This document shows, piece after piece, positions 34,301 through 41,009 of a stretch of 64,000 nt of DNA; within the stretch, counting starts at the first letter, position 1, and the number at the start of each line of letters is the position of its first letter. The translations under genes were made by a program, and so were the position numbers. The notes beneath the pieces are model-generated. The model was not told where the DNA came from. It worked only from the letters and a program-made list of their open reading frames with translations, and searched no databases. The DNA is from JACTMZ01 sp044359955 (lineage in GTDB: Bacteria > Verrucomicrobiota > Verrucomicrobiia > Chthoniobacterales > JACTMZ01): assembly GCA_044359955.1 (NCBI GenBank), contig JBIKLF010000002.1, positions 62,001 through 126,000 of the forward strand, written 5' to 3'.

Positions 34301-35650
34301 GTGTCCGCTCGTCACGACACGGACGAGCGAGCCGCTCGTCCCTACCTTTTGTAGCGTCGCCAGCCTGTCCGCCCGTGTGCGGATCCCCGGCGACGGCTGT
34401 TGTCGATCACGACCGGCGGCGAGGACGCCGCCGCTACATTCCCACCCTTTCATCCTTTTTCCTTCATCCTTCTTCCTTTCCACCTGATGCCCCCTGACCA
34501 CACTCCCGTCCCCATACTTTACCCGCGCCTCATCCATGACCCGCGCCAACACCCGCCGCGTCTCTTTGTCATAACCGGTTCCCGGCAAATCCAGCCCCGT
34601 CTGACGCCATCCGCCGCCGTCATAGACCCGCGACAATTTCAACCCGACCAAGCGCAAACTGACCCGCCGGTCCCACGCCCGCCGCACCAGCCGATCGATC
34701 ACCCCGTAAACATCCGTCTCCAAATCCGTCGGTTCCTCCAGACTCTCACTCCGCCGGCTTTGCTCCATGTCATTGTAACGCAACCGCACCTCGACACACC
34801 GGATCATCTTTCCGTCCGCCCGCACCTTGGCCATCAAATGATCCGCCATCCCGCGCAGCACGCGCTGCACAAATTCCTCATCCGTCGTGTCCTCGTCGAA
34901 CGTCTCCTGCTTCCCGTAAGACTGCGCATCCTCGCGCTCGGTCACAATCGGACGCTCGTCGATCCCCCGGGAAAATTCCCACAACTGACCCGCCCCCGAC
35001 CCCGCGATCAGTTCAAGGCTCTCCACCGTCGCCGCCGCCACCTCGCCGATGCGAAGCAAGCCCGCCGCTTGGAACACCCGCTCCATCTTCGTCCCCACCC
35101 CCGGCAGCCATTTCACCTCGAGCGGCGCGAGAAAATCCCGTTCCGTCCCCGCCGGCACCTCGAGAAAATTGTCCGGCTTGCGCAACTTCGAGGCCACGGC
35201 CGAGACCAGCTTGTTCGTCCCCAGCCCCTGCGAGACCGACAAACGCAAATGCTCGCGGATGTTTCTGCGCAACCGTTCGGCGGCTTCGCGCGGACTCCAC
35301 CGCGTCACCCCCGACAAATCCCCGTAACCCTCATCAATCGACCCCACCTCCACGACCGGCGTGTAATCATGGACCAAGGAAAACATCAGCCGCGAAAAAT
35401 GCTCATACTTCTCGTAATCCCCCGGCAACACGATCAAGTGCGGACAAATCTTCAAAGCCCGTGCCGTCGGCATCGGCGTGTAAACCCCCAGCTTCCGCGC
35501 CTCATAACTGGCCGAAGCAATAATCCCCCGCTTCATCCCCCCCACCGCCACCGCCTTGCCCCGCAACCGCGGCTCCGAAGCCACCTCGCACCCGACAAAA
35601 AACGCATCCGCATCCAAATGCACCGCCGCCCGCTGTTCTGTCCGCTTCAC
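31280..35650 (-). CDS. Fused Y-family (DinB) and C-family (DnaE) DNA polymerase
   Basis: One uninterrupted frame of 1456 codons with GTG start at 35650. Residues 1-395 are a Y-family polymerase with intact catalytic acids (D13 in HLDADAFF, D106-E107 in VGSIDEGYGDL), helix-hairpin-helix 'LPGVGTKMERVF', and little-finger domain. Residues about 404-457 are a linker made of dispersed repeats. From about 458 a shortened PHP-like region (NVKSCFSF, lacking the metal His) leads into a DnaE core: 'WITRGSAADSLVCYCLGIS', LPDIDLDF near 760, 'GLVKLDILAQGG' near 907, 'YAFCRAHSTAYGLEAYEAAQ' and an OB-fold C-terminus ('VTTCGLVVAQRLHQQ'). Y-family and DnaE2 polymerases normally act as separate proteins in mutagenic lesion bypass. 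Repeats are inserted in frame at about 549-556 and 1165-1211. Confidence 0.93.
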   Translation of the reverse strand: MKRTEQRAAVHLDADAFFVGCEVASEPRLRGKAVAVGGMKRGIIASASYEARKLGVYTPMPTARALKICPHLIVLPGDYEKYEHFSRLMFSLVHDYTPVVEVGSIDEGYGDLSGVTRWSPREAAERLRRNIREHLRLSVSQGLGTNKLVSAVASKLRKPDNFLEVPAGTERDFLAPLEVKWLPGVGTKMERVFQAAGLLRIGEVAAATVESLELIAGSGAGQLWEFSRGIDERPIVTEREDAQSYGKQETFDEDTTDEEFVQRVLRGMADHLMAKVRADGKMIRCVEVRLRYNDMEQSRRSESLEEPTDLETDVYGVIDRLVRRAWDRRVSLRLVGLKLSRVYDGGGWRQTGLDLPGTGYDKETRRVLARVMDEARVKYGDGSVVRGHQVERKKDEGKRMKGWECSGGVLAAGRDRQQPSPGIRTRADRLATLQKVGTSGSLVRVVTSGHAGRVSLPALNVKSCFSFMDSLLRPEDIVRLAGERGVRAVAVTDPNLHGAVEFCAAAREAGIQPIVGAEVKVGGMRYLAYVENVVGYRNLCGLLSGEAEHRQDADATLQGLILRPVTAFPEIRYALAREAKFYEVVQSIRTLSLAGQVQGGKRRGDFSWGREIKASPGMMRDAEEIAERCEFVLPIGGLKFPRFAPPDGSSPREFLARLAREGMKWRYGAAPSGGVRRQVEEELRIIGGVGYEEYFLVVWDLLQRCRERGIEWITRGSAADSLVCYCLGISTVCPVRFELYFRRFLNRERMQLQKLPDIDLDFPHDRRDEVVDLIFARYGPHHAAVVGGFNTYQGRSAFADIAKALGVSEFQIRRMTEKLPHTSARDVAGAARDGAETGGLAWEENPYQAALKLAARLDGFPRHAKMHPCGVVISREPVGELTPLFTSASGRATTQFDMEAVEAMGLVKLDILAQGGLAVLRDARAALREKGIDPPDPGLWDDPHVWQMIAEGEARGAHHIESPAMTSLARMAGVRAIDQLIAIVSVIRPGAANSLRKEQFARRARGVESVTYVHPSLEPVLRSTYGVVAYEEHVLQICEVFAGWDAGRADQLRRLLVKNRRAEVGAWREEFAAAARVVGRTDGEIADVWDLLMKFRGYAFCRAHSTAYGLEAYEAAQLKRYWPAEFLASVLTHGKGFYSRLFYTIEARRLGVLFGGPEVNGDMGKFSVFSVQCSGGARRTERDAEGTEGRESGIGILPMMMGEHRQDADATIRRIKVPLCMIKGLSEGLLERIEGARPFVSLADFWRRCRPQGEEAMGLLRVGAFDGFGSSRTELFWELRALAPWTAGQGLLLEARGAALPEGRTEPGRLEKLRDEMELLGFPVNGHPVELFPEVAWETYCPAGAVRQFPGQRVTTCGLVVAQRLHQQSDGRAMKFISLCDRTDILECEIFAEVYRRCGGVLARWPVVEVTGRVETLGGRGGVLRVEEVRRARELTKPDVRRRASRTAGISAPIGG
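32019..32076. repeat. Perfect 23-bp inverted repeat (REP-like) inside the polymerase gene
   Basis: Left arm 32019-32041 beginning GTGGCATCGGCATCC, 12-bp loop, right arm 32054-32076 exactly complementary. On the coding strand it reads in frame as GIGILPM...HRQDADAT. The same unit occurs singly at 33984-34006 and near 50930. Immediately beside it, 32129-32158 is a run of TGAACAC/TGAAAAC heptamers, also read in frame. Confidence 0.92.
33984..34006. repeat. Single REP-like 23-bp unit inside the polymerase gene
   Basis: Identical to one arm of the palindrome at 32019-32076 (GTGGCATCGGCATCC...). It is read in frame as HRQDADAT at about residues 549-556, in the degenerate PHP-like region. Confidence 0.88.
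34281..34346. repeat. 66-bp dispersed palindromic repeat within the polymerase linker
   Basis: GGTAGGGAC at the left end and GTCCCTACC at the right form an inverted repeat, with nested hairpins (CACGCGGCCCGCGTG and GACGAGCGAGCCGCTCGTC). A same-length homologue lies at 60506-60571. In the gene it encodes part of the linker (GTSGSLVRVVTSGHAGRVSL) between the two polymerases. Confidence 0.85.
34352..34440. repeat. Second repeat-like block within the polymerase linker
   Basis: Contains AGCCTGTCCGCCCGTGTGCG and GGATCCCCGGCGACGG, and ends GGACGCCGCCGCTACA. Related pieces (AGCCTGTCCGCC, GGATCCCCG) occur in intergenic DNA at 46800-46838 and near 51572. Encodes residues about 404-434 of the fused polymerase. 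Confidence 0.55.
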
Positions 35651-35674
35651 CCCGCCGATTTAGCACGAAACCTG

Positions 35675-35698
35675 ACTACTGTTCAAATGTTCAGTAGT
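35675..35698. promoter_or_regulatory. Inverted repeat between polymerase and toxin-antitoxin genes
   Basis: ACTACTG, 10 bp, CAGTAGT: a perfect 7-bp inverted repeat 25 bp upstream of the polymerase GTG. The centre (TTCAAATGTT) has GTTC-N4-GTTC, reminiscent of but not matching known LexA boxes. Position fits an operator for the polymerase gene. Confidence 0.4.
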
Positions 35699-35715
35699 TG
35701 TAGTCTGTCATAAGA

Positions 35716-35747
35716 TTGACAAACATCCATGGTCATACCATGGTCAT
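35716..35747 (+). promoter_or_regulatory. Promoter and operator of the first Phd/VapC pair
   Basis: A consensus -35 (TTGACA, 35716-35721) is followed by the palindrome ATGGT-CAT-ACCAT (35729-35741), which lies within the direct repeat CCATGGTCAT-A-CCATGGTCAT (35727-35747). It ends 3 bp before the antitoxin ATG. No good -10 is found at 17-bp spacing (TACCAT at 14 bp is the nearest). Such palindromes are bound by Phd/YefM antitoxins for autorepression. Confidence 0.5.
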
Positions 35748-35750
35748 TTT

Positions 35751-35975
35751 ATGCAAGTGACTGTGACCCAATTCAAAGCCAAGTGCCTCGGCCTGATCGA
35801 GAAGGTGCAACGCGAGAAGTGCTCCATCGTGGTCAGCCGTCACGGACAACCGGCCGTTGAATTGGTCGCGGTCGAGAAGGCACCCCCGCCCCCTTTGTTC
35901 GGACGGGCGTCCGGCACCGTGACCCTGCACGACGATGCCCTCGCCACGGGGCAAACTTGGCAAGCCGATGCTTGA
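35751..35975 (+). CDS. Antitoxin, Phd/YefM family
   Basis: 74 residues. 'TQFKAKCLGLIEKVQREKCSIVVSRHGQPAVELV' (in parts: FKAKCLGLIEKV, IVVSRHGQPAVELV) is the Phd/YefM DNA-binding fold that also wraps the toxin through its C-terminal tail. Neutralises the PIN-domain toxin encoded next; the genes overlap by 8 bases. Likely represses its own promoter. Confidence 0.88.
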   Translation: MQVTVTQFKAKCLGLIEKVQREKCSIVVSRHGQPAVELVAVEKAPPPPLFGRASGTVTLHDDALATGQTWQADA

Positions 35976-36384
35976 GAAGACCGCTGCGGCCGTTTTTGAC
36001 ACGCACATCTGGCTGCGCGCGTCGGTGGGTGACCCGCAACTCGGAGCCTTGCAAAACTTCCACGGCACCGCGATTGTCCCGGCGATTTCCGTCTGGGAGG
36101 TGGCCATGCTGGCCTCCAAAGGCCGCCTCGAATTGCAGCCCGATGTGGACCGCTGGATCCGCGAAAATCTCCAACCCCCAGTCCGCCTCGAACCGCTCCA
36201 TCCCGAGATCAGCCTCGAAAGCTGTCGTTTGCAGGATTTCCACGGCGACCCCGCCGATCGCCTCATCGTCGCGACGGCGCTCGTCCTCGGCGTGCCCTTG
36301 ATCACCGCCGACCGTCAAATCACCGCCTGGAACGAACGCCACGCGCGCTTGCAAATCATCCGCCCGGATTCATTGGTTGCTTGA
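35968..36384 (+). CDS. vapC: PIN-domain toxin, VapC family
   Basis: Predicted Mg-dependent RNase toxin of 138 residues. The PIN acidic residues are in place: Asp in 'AVFDTHIWLRAS', Glu in 'AISVWEVAMLASKGRL', Asp in 'FHGDPADRLIVATAL' and Asp in 'PLITADRQITAW'. ATG at 35968 overlaps the antitoxin stop region; an upstream in-frame ATG at 35935 would overlap the antitoxin more. The set belongs to the Phd-VapC combination (PIN with Phd antitoxin) common in bacteria. Confidence 0.9.
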   Translation: MLEKTAAAVFDTHIWLRASVGDPQLGALQNFHGTAIVPAISVWEVAMLASKGRLELQPDVDRWIRENLQPPVRLEPLHPEISLESCRLQDFHGDPADRLIVATALVLGVPLITADRQITAWNERHARLQIIRPDSLVA

Positions 36385-36573
36385 GTTGGTTGATCCTTCC
36401 CTCACCCGCAAACCCCCGGCCGCCATCCGCAAAGCAAGCGTTTCAGCTTCCTCAAGCCATGCGAGCGTCTCGCGAAAGGTCATGCTGCGATCGACCAAAC
36501 GATCGAACTCACGACTGCCCTCCGGGGTGCCCCAATGCCAATCCGGTTCGATTTTATCCGACGTCTTTTTCAC
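36370..36573 (-). CDS. Small hypothetical protein, possible antitoxin-like
   Basis: 67 residues, GTG start, convergent with the toxin gene and overlapping its end by 15 bp. The sequence 'WHWGTPEGSREFDRLVDRSM' then 'FRETLAWLEEAETLALRMA' has normal protein composition and a helical, charged character. No clear ribosome-binding site was seen. Family not recognised; it may be a real small gene or a chance frame. Confidence 0.4.
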   Translation of the reverse strand: MKKTSDKIEPDWHWGTPEGSREFDRLVDRSMTFRETLAWLEEAETLALRMAAGGLRVREGSTNSSNQ

Positions 36574-36627
36574 CGCGTTGCAATTCGTTGATATCGTCCA
36601 GTTTCGATGCTGCGCGCTTCCATGGGG

Positions 36628-37995
36628 TCAAAGCTTGGCTAACCCCGCCTCAATCACATCCAACCCTTCGTTCAGCTGCTCTTCGCTGGCGATCAGCGGA
36701 ATCAAAAACCGCAGCACATTGCCGTGCGTCCCGCAGGACAAGGTGATCACCCCGTTTTCGTAATTGTGCTTCACCAGGGCGGCCGCCGCCGGTTTGTCCG
36801 GTTCTTTCGATGCCCGATCCTTGACCAACTCCATCGCCCGCATCGGACCCAGGCCCCGCACCTGCCCGATACGCGGGTATTTCTTGAACCAAGACTCCAA
36901 TCGGTCTTCTAAGAGTCTCCCCAGCTTGCGCGCGTGCTCCAGAGTCTTGGGATCGTCGAATTTGTCCAAAACCGCCAGGGCCGCCGCGCATGCGACCGGA
37001 TTTCCGGCATAAGTGCCACCGACCCCGCCCACCCCAACCGCATCGATCACCTCCACCCTCCCCGTCACCGCCGAAAGCGGCAGCCCGTTGGCCAAACCCT
37101 TGGCCAGCACCAGCAAATCCGGCGCCACCCCGGACTGCTCACAAGCAAAGAGCGTTCCCGTCCGACCGAACCCGGTCTGGATCTCGTCGAAAATCAGCAC
37201 CACGCCATGCTGGTCGCACCATTGGCGAAGCATGCGCAAAAACGGCGCCGGCACCGGGATAAACCCGCCCTCGCCGGTCACCGGTTCGATAATCACCGCC
37301 GCCACATTCGTCTCGCCGATGTCGGCCTGCGCGATTTCCGCGAACCGCTCGAAGGCCTCACGGCACAAACACCGCGCCAACGCGCAAGGCAACTTCCCCG
37401 GACAAACCGGCGCCTCGCCGTCCACCCCCGGCCAGCGGTAAAAATCCGGAAACGGCGCACGATAAATTTCCGCCGGAAACGGACCGAACCCGCTCTTGTA
37501 AGGATTCGCCTTCCCGGTCAAAGCCATCGCCATATAGGTGCGCCCATGGAAGGCATGCTCGAAGCAAATCACCGCCTGACGCTTCGTATACGCCCGGGCA
37601 AACTTGATCGCATTCTCCACCGCCTCCGCCCCCGAGTTGGCCAGAAATGTCTTCTTGGCAAAATCCCCCGGCGCCCGCTCATTGAGTCGCCTCGCCACGT
37701 CCACATAGCCCTCGTAGGCCACCACATTGATGCTCGTGTGGAAAAATTTATCCGCCTGCGCCTTGGCCGCCGCCACGACCGACGGTTCGCTATGCCCCAA
37801 ATTCGCCACCCCGATCCCGCAGGCAAAATCCAAAAACGTATTGCCATCCACATCGGTGATCGTCGCCCCCTCCGCCCGCTCCGCGACAATCGGCGTCGTA
37901 TGAAACGGCCCCGGCGCCACATGCTTCACCCGCTCGGCAAAGACCGCCCGGCTCCGCGGCCCGGGCACTGCTGTTTTCAAATCAATAGATGACAT
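36628..37995 (-). CDS. gabT: 4-aminobutyrate aminotransferase (class III PLP)
   Basis: Transfers the amino group of GABA (or a related omega-amino acid) to 2-oxoglutarate. Class III signatures: 'LFACEQSGVAPDLLVLAKGL' with the PLP-binding Lys, 'LIFDEIQTGFGRTGTLF' with the cofactor Asp, 'FLANSGAEAVENAIKFAR' and 'IIEPVTGEGGFIPVP'. 455 residues from ATG at 37995; a longer frame upstream is Arg/Gly-rich noise. GabT is favoured over ArgD by overall match ('AVPGPRSRAVFAERVKHV' N-terminus), but substrate is inferred. Confidence 0.9.
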   Translation of the reverse strand: MSSIDLKTAVPGPRSRAVFAERVKHVAPGPFHTTPIVAERAEGATITDVDGNTFLDFACGIGVANLGHSEPSVVAAAKAQADKFFHTSINVVAYEGYVDVARRLNERAPGDFAKKTFLANSGAEAVENAIKFARAYTKRQAVICFEHAFHGRTYMAMALTGKANPYKSGFGPFPAEIYRAPFPDFYRWPGVDGEAPVCPGKLPCALARCLCREAFERFAEIAQADIGETNVAAVIIEPVTGEGGFIPVPAPFLRMLRQWCDQHGVVLIFDEIQTGFGRTGTLFACEQSGVAPDLLVLAKGLANGLPLSAVTGRVEVIDAVGVGGVGGTYAGNPVACAAALAVLDKFDDPKTLEHARKLGRLLEDRLESWFKKYPRIGQVRGLGPMRAMELVKDRASKEPDKPAAAALVKHNYENGVITLSCGTHGNVLRFLIPLIASEEQLNEGLDVIEAGLAKL

Positions 37996-38053
37996 AGCTA
38001 CCTGCCAATATACCCGCTTCCCTCCAAGACGAAAGCCCCGCGCCGCCGCACCG

Positions 38054-38347
38054 CTACTCCCCGAGCCCGCCAATCTTTTCCTCCACCGCCGCCCGCCACT
38101 CCGCCGACCCGAGATCCGGCCCATGCCCCTCCGCATCGACAATCCCCAATTTCCATTGCAAAGCCCGCGCCCACTCCTCGCTGCCCACATCCGGTCCATG
38201 CCCCTGCGCATCCCCCACCGAAAACCGTGCCTCCACCCCGCGCGCCCATTGGTCCCATGACTCCCCTTGGTCCCATTCCTTCACCACAACACTCTCCCCA
38301 CACCCCACCAGAACCCCCACCGCCAAAATCGCCGCCAGCACTCTCAT
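38054..38347 (-). CDS. Small lipoprotein with GHGPDxGSxEW repeats
   Basis: 97 residues. ATG at 38347 overlaps the mnmG stop (ATGA), so translation is coupled. Signal peptide with lipobox VGCG (MRVLAAILAVGVLVGCGES). The mature part contains tandem units: an early divergent 'WDQGESWDQWARGVEARF', then 'GDAQGHGPDVGSEEWARALQ' and 'VDAEGHGPDLGSAEWRAAVE', about 24 residues apart. Function unknown. A longer open frame upstream is antisense or out of frame with mnmG and is not supported. Confidence 0.75.
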   Translation of the reverse strand: MRVLAAILAVGVLVGCGESVVVKEWDQGESWDQWARGVEARFSVGDAQGHGPDVGSEEWARALQWKLGIVDAEGHGPDLGSAEWRAAVEEKIGGLGE

Positions 38348-40236
38348 ACTCCGGCCATCTGGCCCGCCCCACCCCGCAGCTTGCGCACCCAAACCGCCAA
38401 CAATCCCACATCCGCCGGCGTCACCCCGCTGATCCGCGAGGCCTGGCCGAGCGTGGCCGGACGCACCTGCGCCAGCTTCTGCCGCGACTCGTTGCGCAAC
38501 CCCGGGATCTCCGCATAGTCGATATCCCCCGGCAACGCCTGCTCCTCCTGCCGCTGCTGACGCGCCACCATCTCCAACTCCCGCCGGATGTAACCCGCAT
38601 ACTTCACATCCGTCTCGGCCTGCGCCCAAATCGCCCCGGACCCCATCCGCCGCAGGTCTTCCGGCAAACGATCGACCGTATTCTCCGGACGCCGCAACCA
38701 CTGATACAGTGCAATACCTTCATAACGAACAGTTTGCAGTTTTTCTTTCAGTCCTTCCACCGCGGTCCTCTTCGCCTCGGTCTTCGCCGCCCGCTCCGCG
38801 GAAATCAGCCCCGCCCCCCTCGCCTTCGCCGCCAGCCGCAGATCCGCATTGTCCTGCCGCAGGAGTAAGCGGAACTCCGCCCGGCTGGTGAACATCCGAT
38901 ACGGCTCCGGCGTCCCGCGCGTGACCAAATCATCGATCAAGACCCCAATATATCCCTCCGAACGTTCCACGTGGAACGCCGGCTTGCCATCCAACTTCAG
39001 CGCGGCATTCGCCCCCGCGACCAATCCCTGCGCCGCCGCCTCCTCATACCCGGACGTCCCATTGATCTGACCCGCCAAATACAACCCCTCGACCGACTTC
39101 GTCTCCAGCGTCGCTTGCAGCTGGGTCGGCGGACAATAGTCATACTCGACCGCATACCCGGCCCGCAAAATGTGCGCCGCCTCCAACCCCGGCACCGACC
39201 GGATAAAGGCCAACTGCACCTCGAACGGCAGACTGGTCGACACTCCGTTCACATAATACTCGCCGGTCTGACGCCCCTCCGGTTCGAGAAAAAGCTGATG
39301 CCGGTCCCGGTCGGCAAAGCGCACGACCTTGTCCTCGATCGACGGACAATACCGCGGCCCCACGCCCTCGATGATTCCGGCATACATCGGCGACTTATCA
39401 AGATTGGCCCGGATCAGGTCATGCGTCTGCGCGTTGGTATAAGTGATCCAGCACGGCATTTGTTCCACGTGGAATTGGCCGTCCGCCCAGCGGTTCAAAG
39501 TAAAAGGACCCCCTTCGCCGCCCGCCCATTCCTCGGGGGTGAAACTAAACATCGGGGCAGGGGAGTCCCCGTCCTGACGCTGACACTTCGAAAAATCGAT
39601 CGACCTCCCCAACAACCGGCATGGCGTCCCCGTCTTGAACCGCTCCACCGCCAGCCCCAGCTCCTTCAAAGAATCACTCAAAGTCGACACCGCATCGCCC
39701 ATCCTCCCGCCCACCGTGCTCTGCAAGCCAACATGCATCAGCCCCCGCATAAATGTACCCGTCGTCACCACCACCGACCGCGCCCGATACCGCAGCCCGA
39801 GGTTGGTTTCCACCCCGACGACCCGGTCGTCCTCGACCAAAATCCGCACCGCATTCCCTTGCAACAAGTGCAGGCGAGGGGAGTGCTCCAGCACCCACTT
39901 CAGGCGGAACTGATACGCCTTCTTATCGCACTGCGCCCGCGGCGCCTGCACGCTCGGACCCTTCCGCGCATTCAGCATCCGGAACTGAATCCCCGTGGCA
40001 TCCGTATTCTGACCCATCACGCCCCCCAACGCATCGATCTCCCGCACCATATGCCCCTTGGCCAGCCCGCCAATCGCCGGATTGCAGGACATCTGCCCGA
40101 TCGTGTCCAGGTTCTGGGTCAAAATCCCCGTGTGCGCCCCCAACCGCGCCGCCGCCAAACCCGCCTCGACCCCCGCATGCCCGGCCCCCAAGACGAGAAC
40201 ATCAAAAATCTCCGGATACTCGTACATGCTGGTCAT
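38344..40236 (-). CDS. mnmG: tRNA uridine 5-carboxymethylaminomethyl modification enzyme MnmG
   Basis: FAD-dependent enzyme that with MnmE modifies U34 of several tRNAs. The Rossmann motif 'DVLVLGAGHAGVEAGLAAAR' starts at residue 12; 'MSCNPAIGGLAKGHMVREID' and 'GTSGYEEAAAQGLVAGANAA' are GidA signatures, and 'FTSRAEFRLLLRQDNADLR' lies in the C-terminal half. 630 residues, normal. Three parS-like palindromes lie inside it or overlap its start. mnmE and rsmG are not adjacent. In many bacteria this gene is close to the replication origin. Confidence 0.97.
   Translation of the reverse strand: MTSMYEYPEIFDVLVLGAGHAGVEAGLAAARLGAHTGILTQNLDTIGQMSCNPAIGGLAKGHMVREIDALGGVMGQNTDATGIQFRMLNARKGPSVQAPRAQCDKKAYQFRLKWVLEHSPRLHLLQGNAVRILVEDDRVVGVETNLGLRYRARSVVVTTGTFMRGLMHVGLQSTVGGRMGDAVSTLSDSLKELGLAVERFKTGTPCRLLGRSIDFSKCQRQDGDSPAPMFSFTPEEWAGGEGGPFTLNRWADGQFHVEQMPCWITYTNAQTHDLIRANLDKSPMYAGIIEGVGPRYCPSIEDKVVRFADRDRHQLFLEPEGRQTGEYYVNGVSTSLPFEVQLAFIRSVPGLEAAHILRAGYAVEYDYCPPTQLQATLETKSVEGLYLAGQINGTSGYEEAAAQGLVAGANAALKLDGKPAFHVERSEGYIGVLIDDLVTRGTPEPYRMFTSRAEFRLLLRQDNADLRLAAKARGAGLISAERAAKTEAKRTAVEGLKEKLQTVRYEGIALYQWLRRPENTVDRLPEDLRRMGSGAIWAQAETDVKYAGYIRRELEMVARQQRQEEQALPGDIDYAEIPGLRNESRQKLAQVRPATLGQASRISGVTPADVGLLAVWVRKLRGGAGQMAGV
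38963..38978. other. parS-like ParB binding site 1
   Basis: CGTTCCACGTGGAACG, a perfect 16-bp palindrome one to two bases from the known parS consensus TGTTTCACGTGGAACA/TGTTCCACGTGGAACA. It lies inside mnmG, 11.7 kb from the DnaA-box cluster. Confidence 0.75.
39461..39476. other. parS-like ParB binding site 2
   Basis: TGTTCCACGTGGAATT inside mnmG; the left half is consensus and the right half differs at the last two bases. Confidence 0.65.
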
Positions 40237-40251
40237 GTTCCACGTGGAACG
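40236..40251. other. parS-like ParB binding site 3, at the mnmG start
   Basis: TGTTCCACGTGGAACG, one base from TGTTCCACGTGGAACA. It overlaps the mnmG ATG and lies just past the cdd stop (40252), so ParB binding could affect mnmG expression. Confidence 0.75.
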
Positions 40252-40653
40252 TCAGGGACGATCCAAAATGCCCGCCGTGGGGCGGGGGAGCAGTTCCGAG
40301 AGGCGGAACGTTTCGCTCTGACCTCGAAAATTGGTCAGCACCACTTCCAAGTCTGGATTGAATTCGGCCAAGACCTGCCGGCAAGCCCCGCAAGGCGAAG
40401 CCGGCACCTCGGTGTCCGCCACAATCACGATCCGCGTAAACTCCCGACACCCCGCCGCCACCGCGGCAAAGACCGCATTGCGCTCCGCGCAAATCGTCAG
40501 CCCAAAGCTGATATTCTCCACATTGCACCCGGCAAAAGTCCTTCCATCCTTCCCGACCAAAACCGCCCCCACCTGAAACTTGGAGTAAGGCGCATAAGCC
40601 CGCCCCGCCACCTCAATCGCTTGTGCAACTAATTGCTGATCAGTAGTTTGCAT
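40252..40653 (-). CDS. cdd: Cytidine deaminase
   Basis: Deaminates cytidine and deoxycytidine to uridine forms in pyrimidine salvage. 133 residues; zinc motif 'CAERNAVFAAV' with catalytic Glu, and 'PCGACRQVLAEF' with two zinc Cys. 'PYSKFQVGAVLVGKDG' is the usual N-terminal signature. Lies immediately upstream of mnmG (15 bp) in the same direction, so the two may be co-transcribed. Confidence 0.95.
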   Translation of the reverse strand: MQTTDQQLVAQAIEVAGRAYAPYSKFQVGAVLVGKDGRTFAGCNVENISFGLTICAERNAVFAAVAAGCREFTRIVIVADTEVPASPCGACRQVLAEFNPDLEVVLTNFRGQSETFRLSELLPRPTAGILDRP

Positions 40654-41009
40654 ATAAAATATTGTCGATTAAGGACTTATATTTCCCCAAGCGAATCCTG
40701 CATCCTAAATCCAACCCCTCCGGCAAGCAAGACCGCCAAAGAATGTCATAACAGCTCCTCCGGCCATCTGAAATTTCAAATCCGAACCTAATTCATGACC
40801 AAATCCCTGAACCCGCGCCCTGGTAAAAACACACACCCTCTCACTCAAGTTTCCAACTCAAGTCTCAGCCCTATCCGTTCCCTCTTCCATTTCGATTTGC
40901 CAAAACGCCCGATTTTCCCCACTATCTTTCCTTCTCGCAGGCAGCTTCCTCGCCGTCCGCATCCGCGGCTCCGCCGCAACCCGTAACCAACCGAACTCAA
41001 GATCCACAC
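40654..41009. other. Intergenic region, cdd/pdhA divergent promoters
   Basis: 356 bp with no credible gene. The left 40 bp is AT-rich (ATAAAATATTGTCG) and may hold the cdd promoter. The rest is strongly pyrimidine-rich on the plus strand. It contains ATCTGAAATTTCAAATCCG at 40768, a short motif that recurs in the pdhA-pdhB gap (42143). No terminator or riboswitch was seen. Confidence 0.6.

Noticed and set aside
31280..35650. ImuB-DnaE2 reading of the fusion
   Set aside because: ImuB proteins lack the catalytic acids, whereas this Y-family half keeps D13, D106 and E107, so a DinB-type polymerase is the better description.
35681..35694. LexA box in GTTC-N4-GTTC
   Set aside because: Known LexA sites are inverted (GTTC/GAAC types) or direct with N7 spacing; this direct N4 arrangement does not match, so only the 7-bp inverted repeat was kept as a candidate.
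34400..35713. 437-codon plus-strand frame opposite the DinB half
   Set aside because: Pro/Arg/His-rich shadow of the polymerase gene without recognisable features.
38347..38701. N-terminal extension of the small lipoprotein gene
   Set aside because: The extra 118 codons lie within mnmG in another frame, and the real signal peptide begins at 38347.
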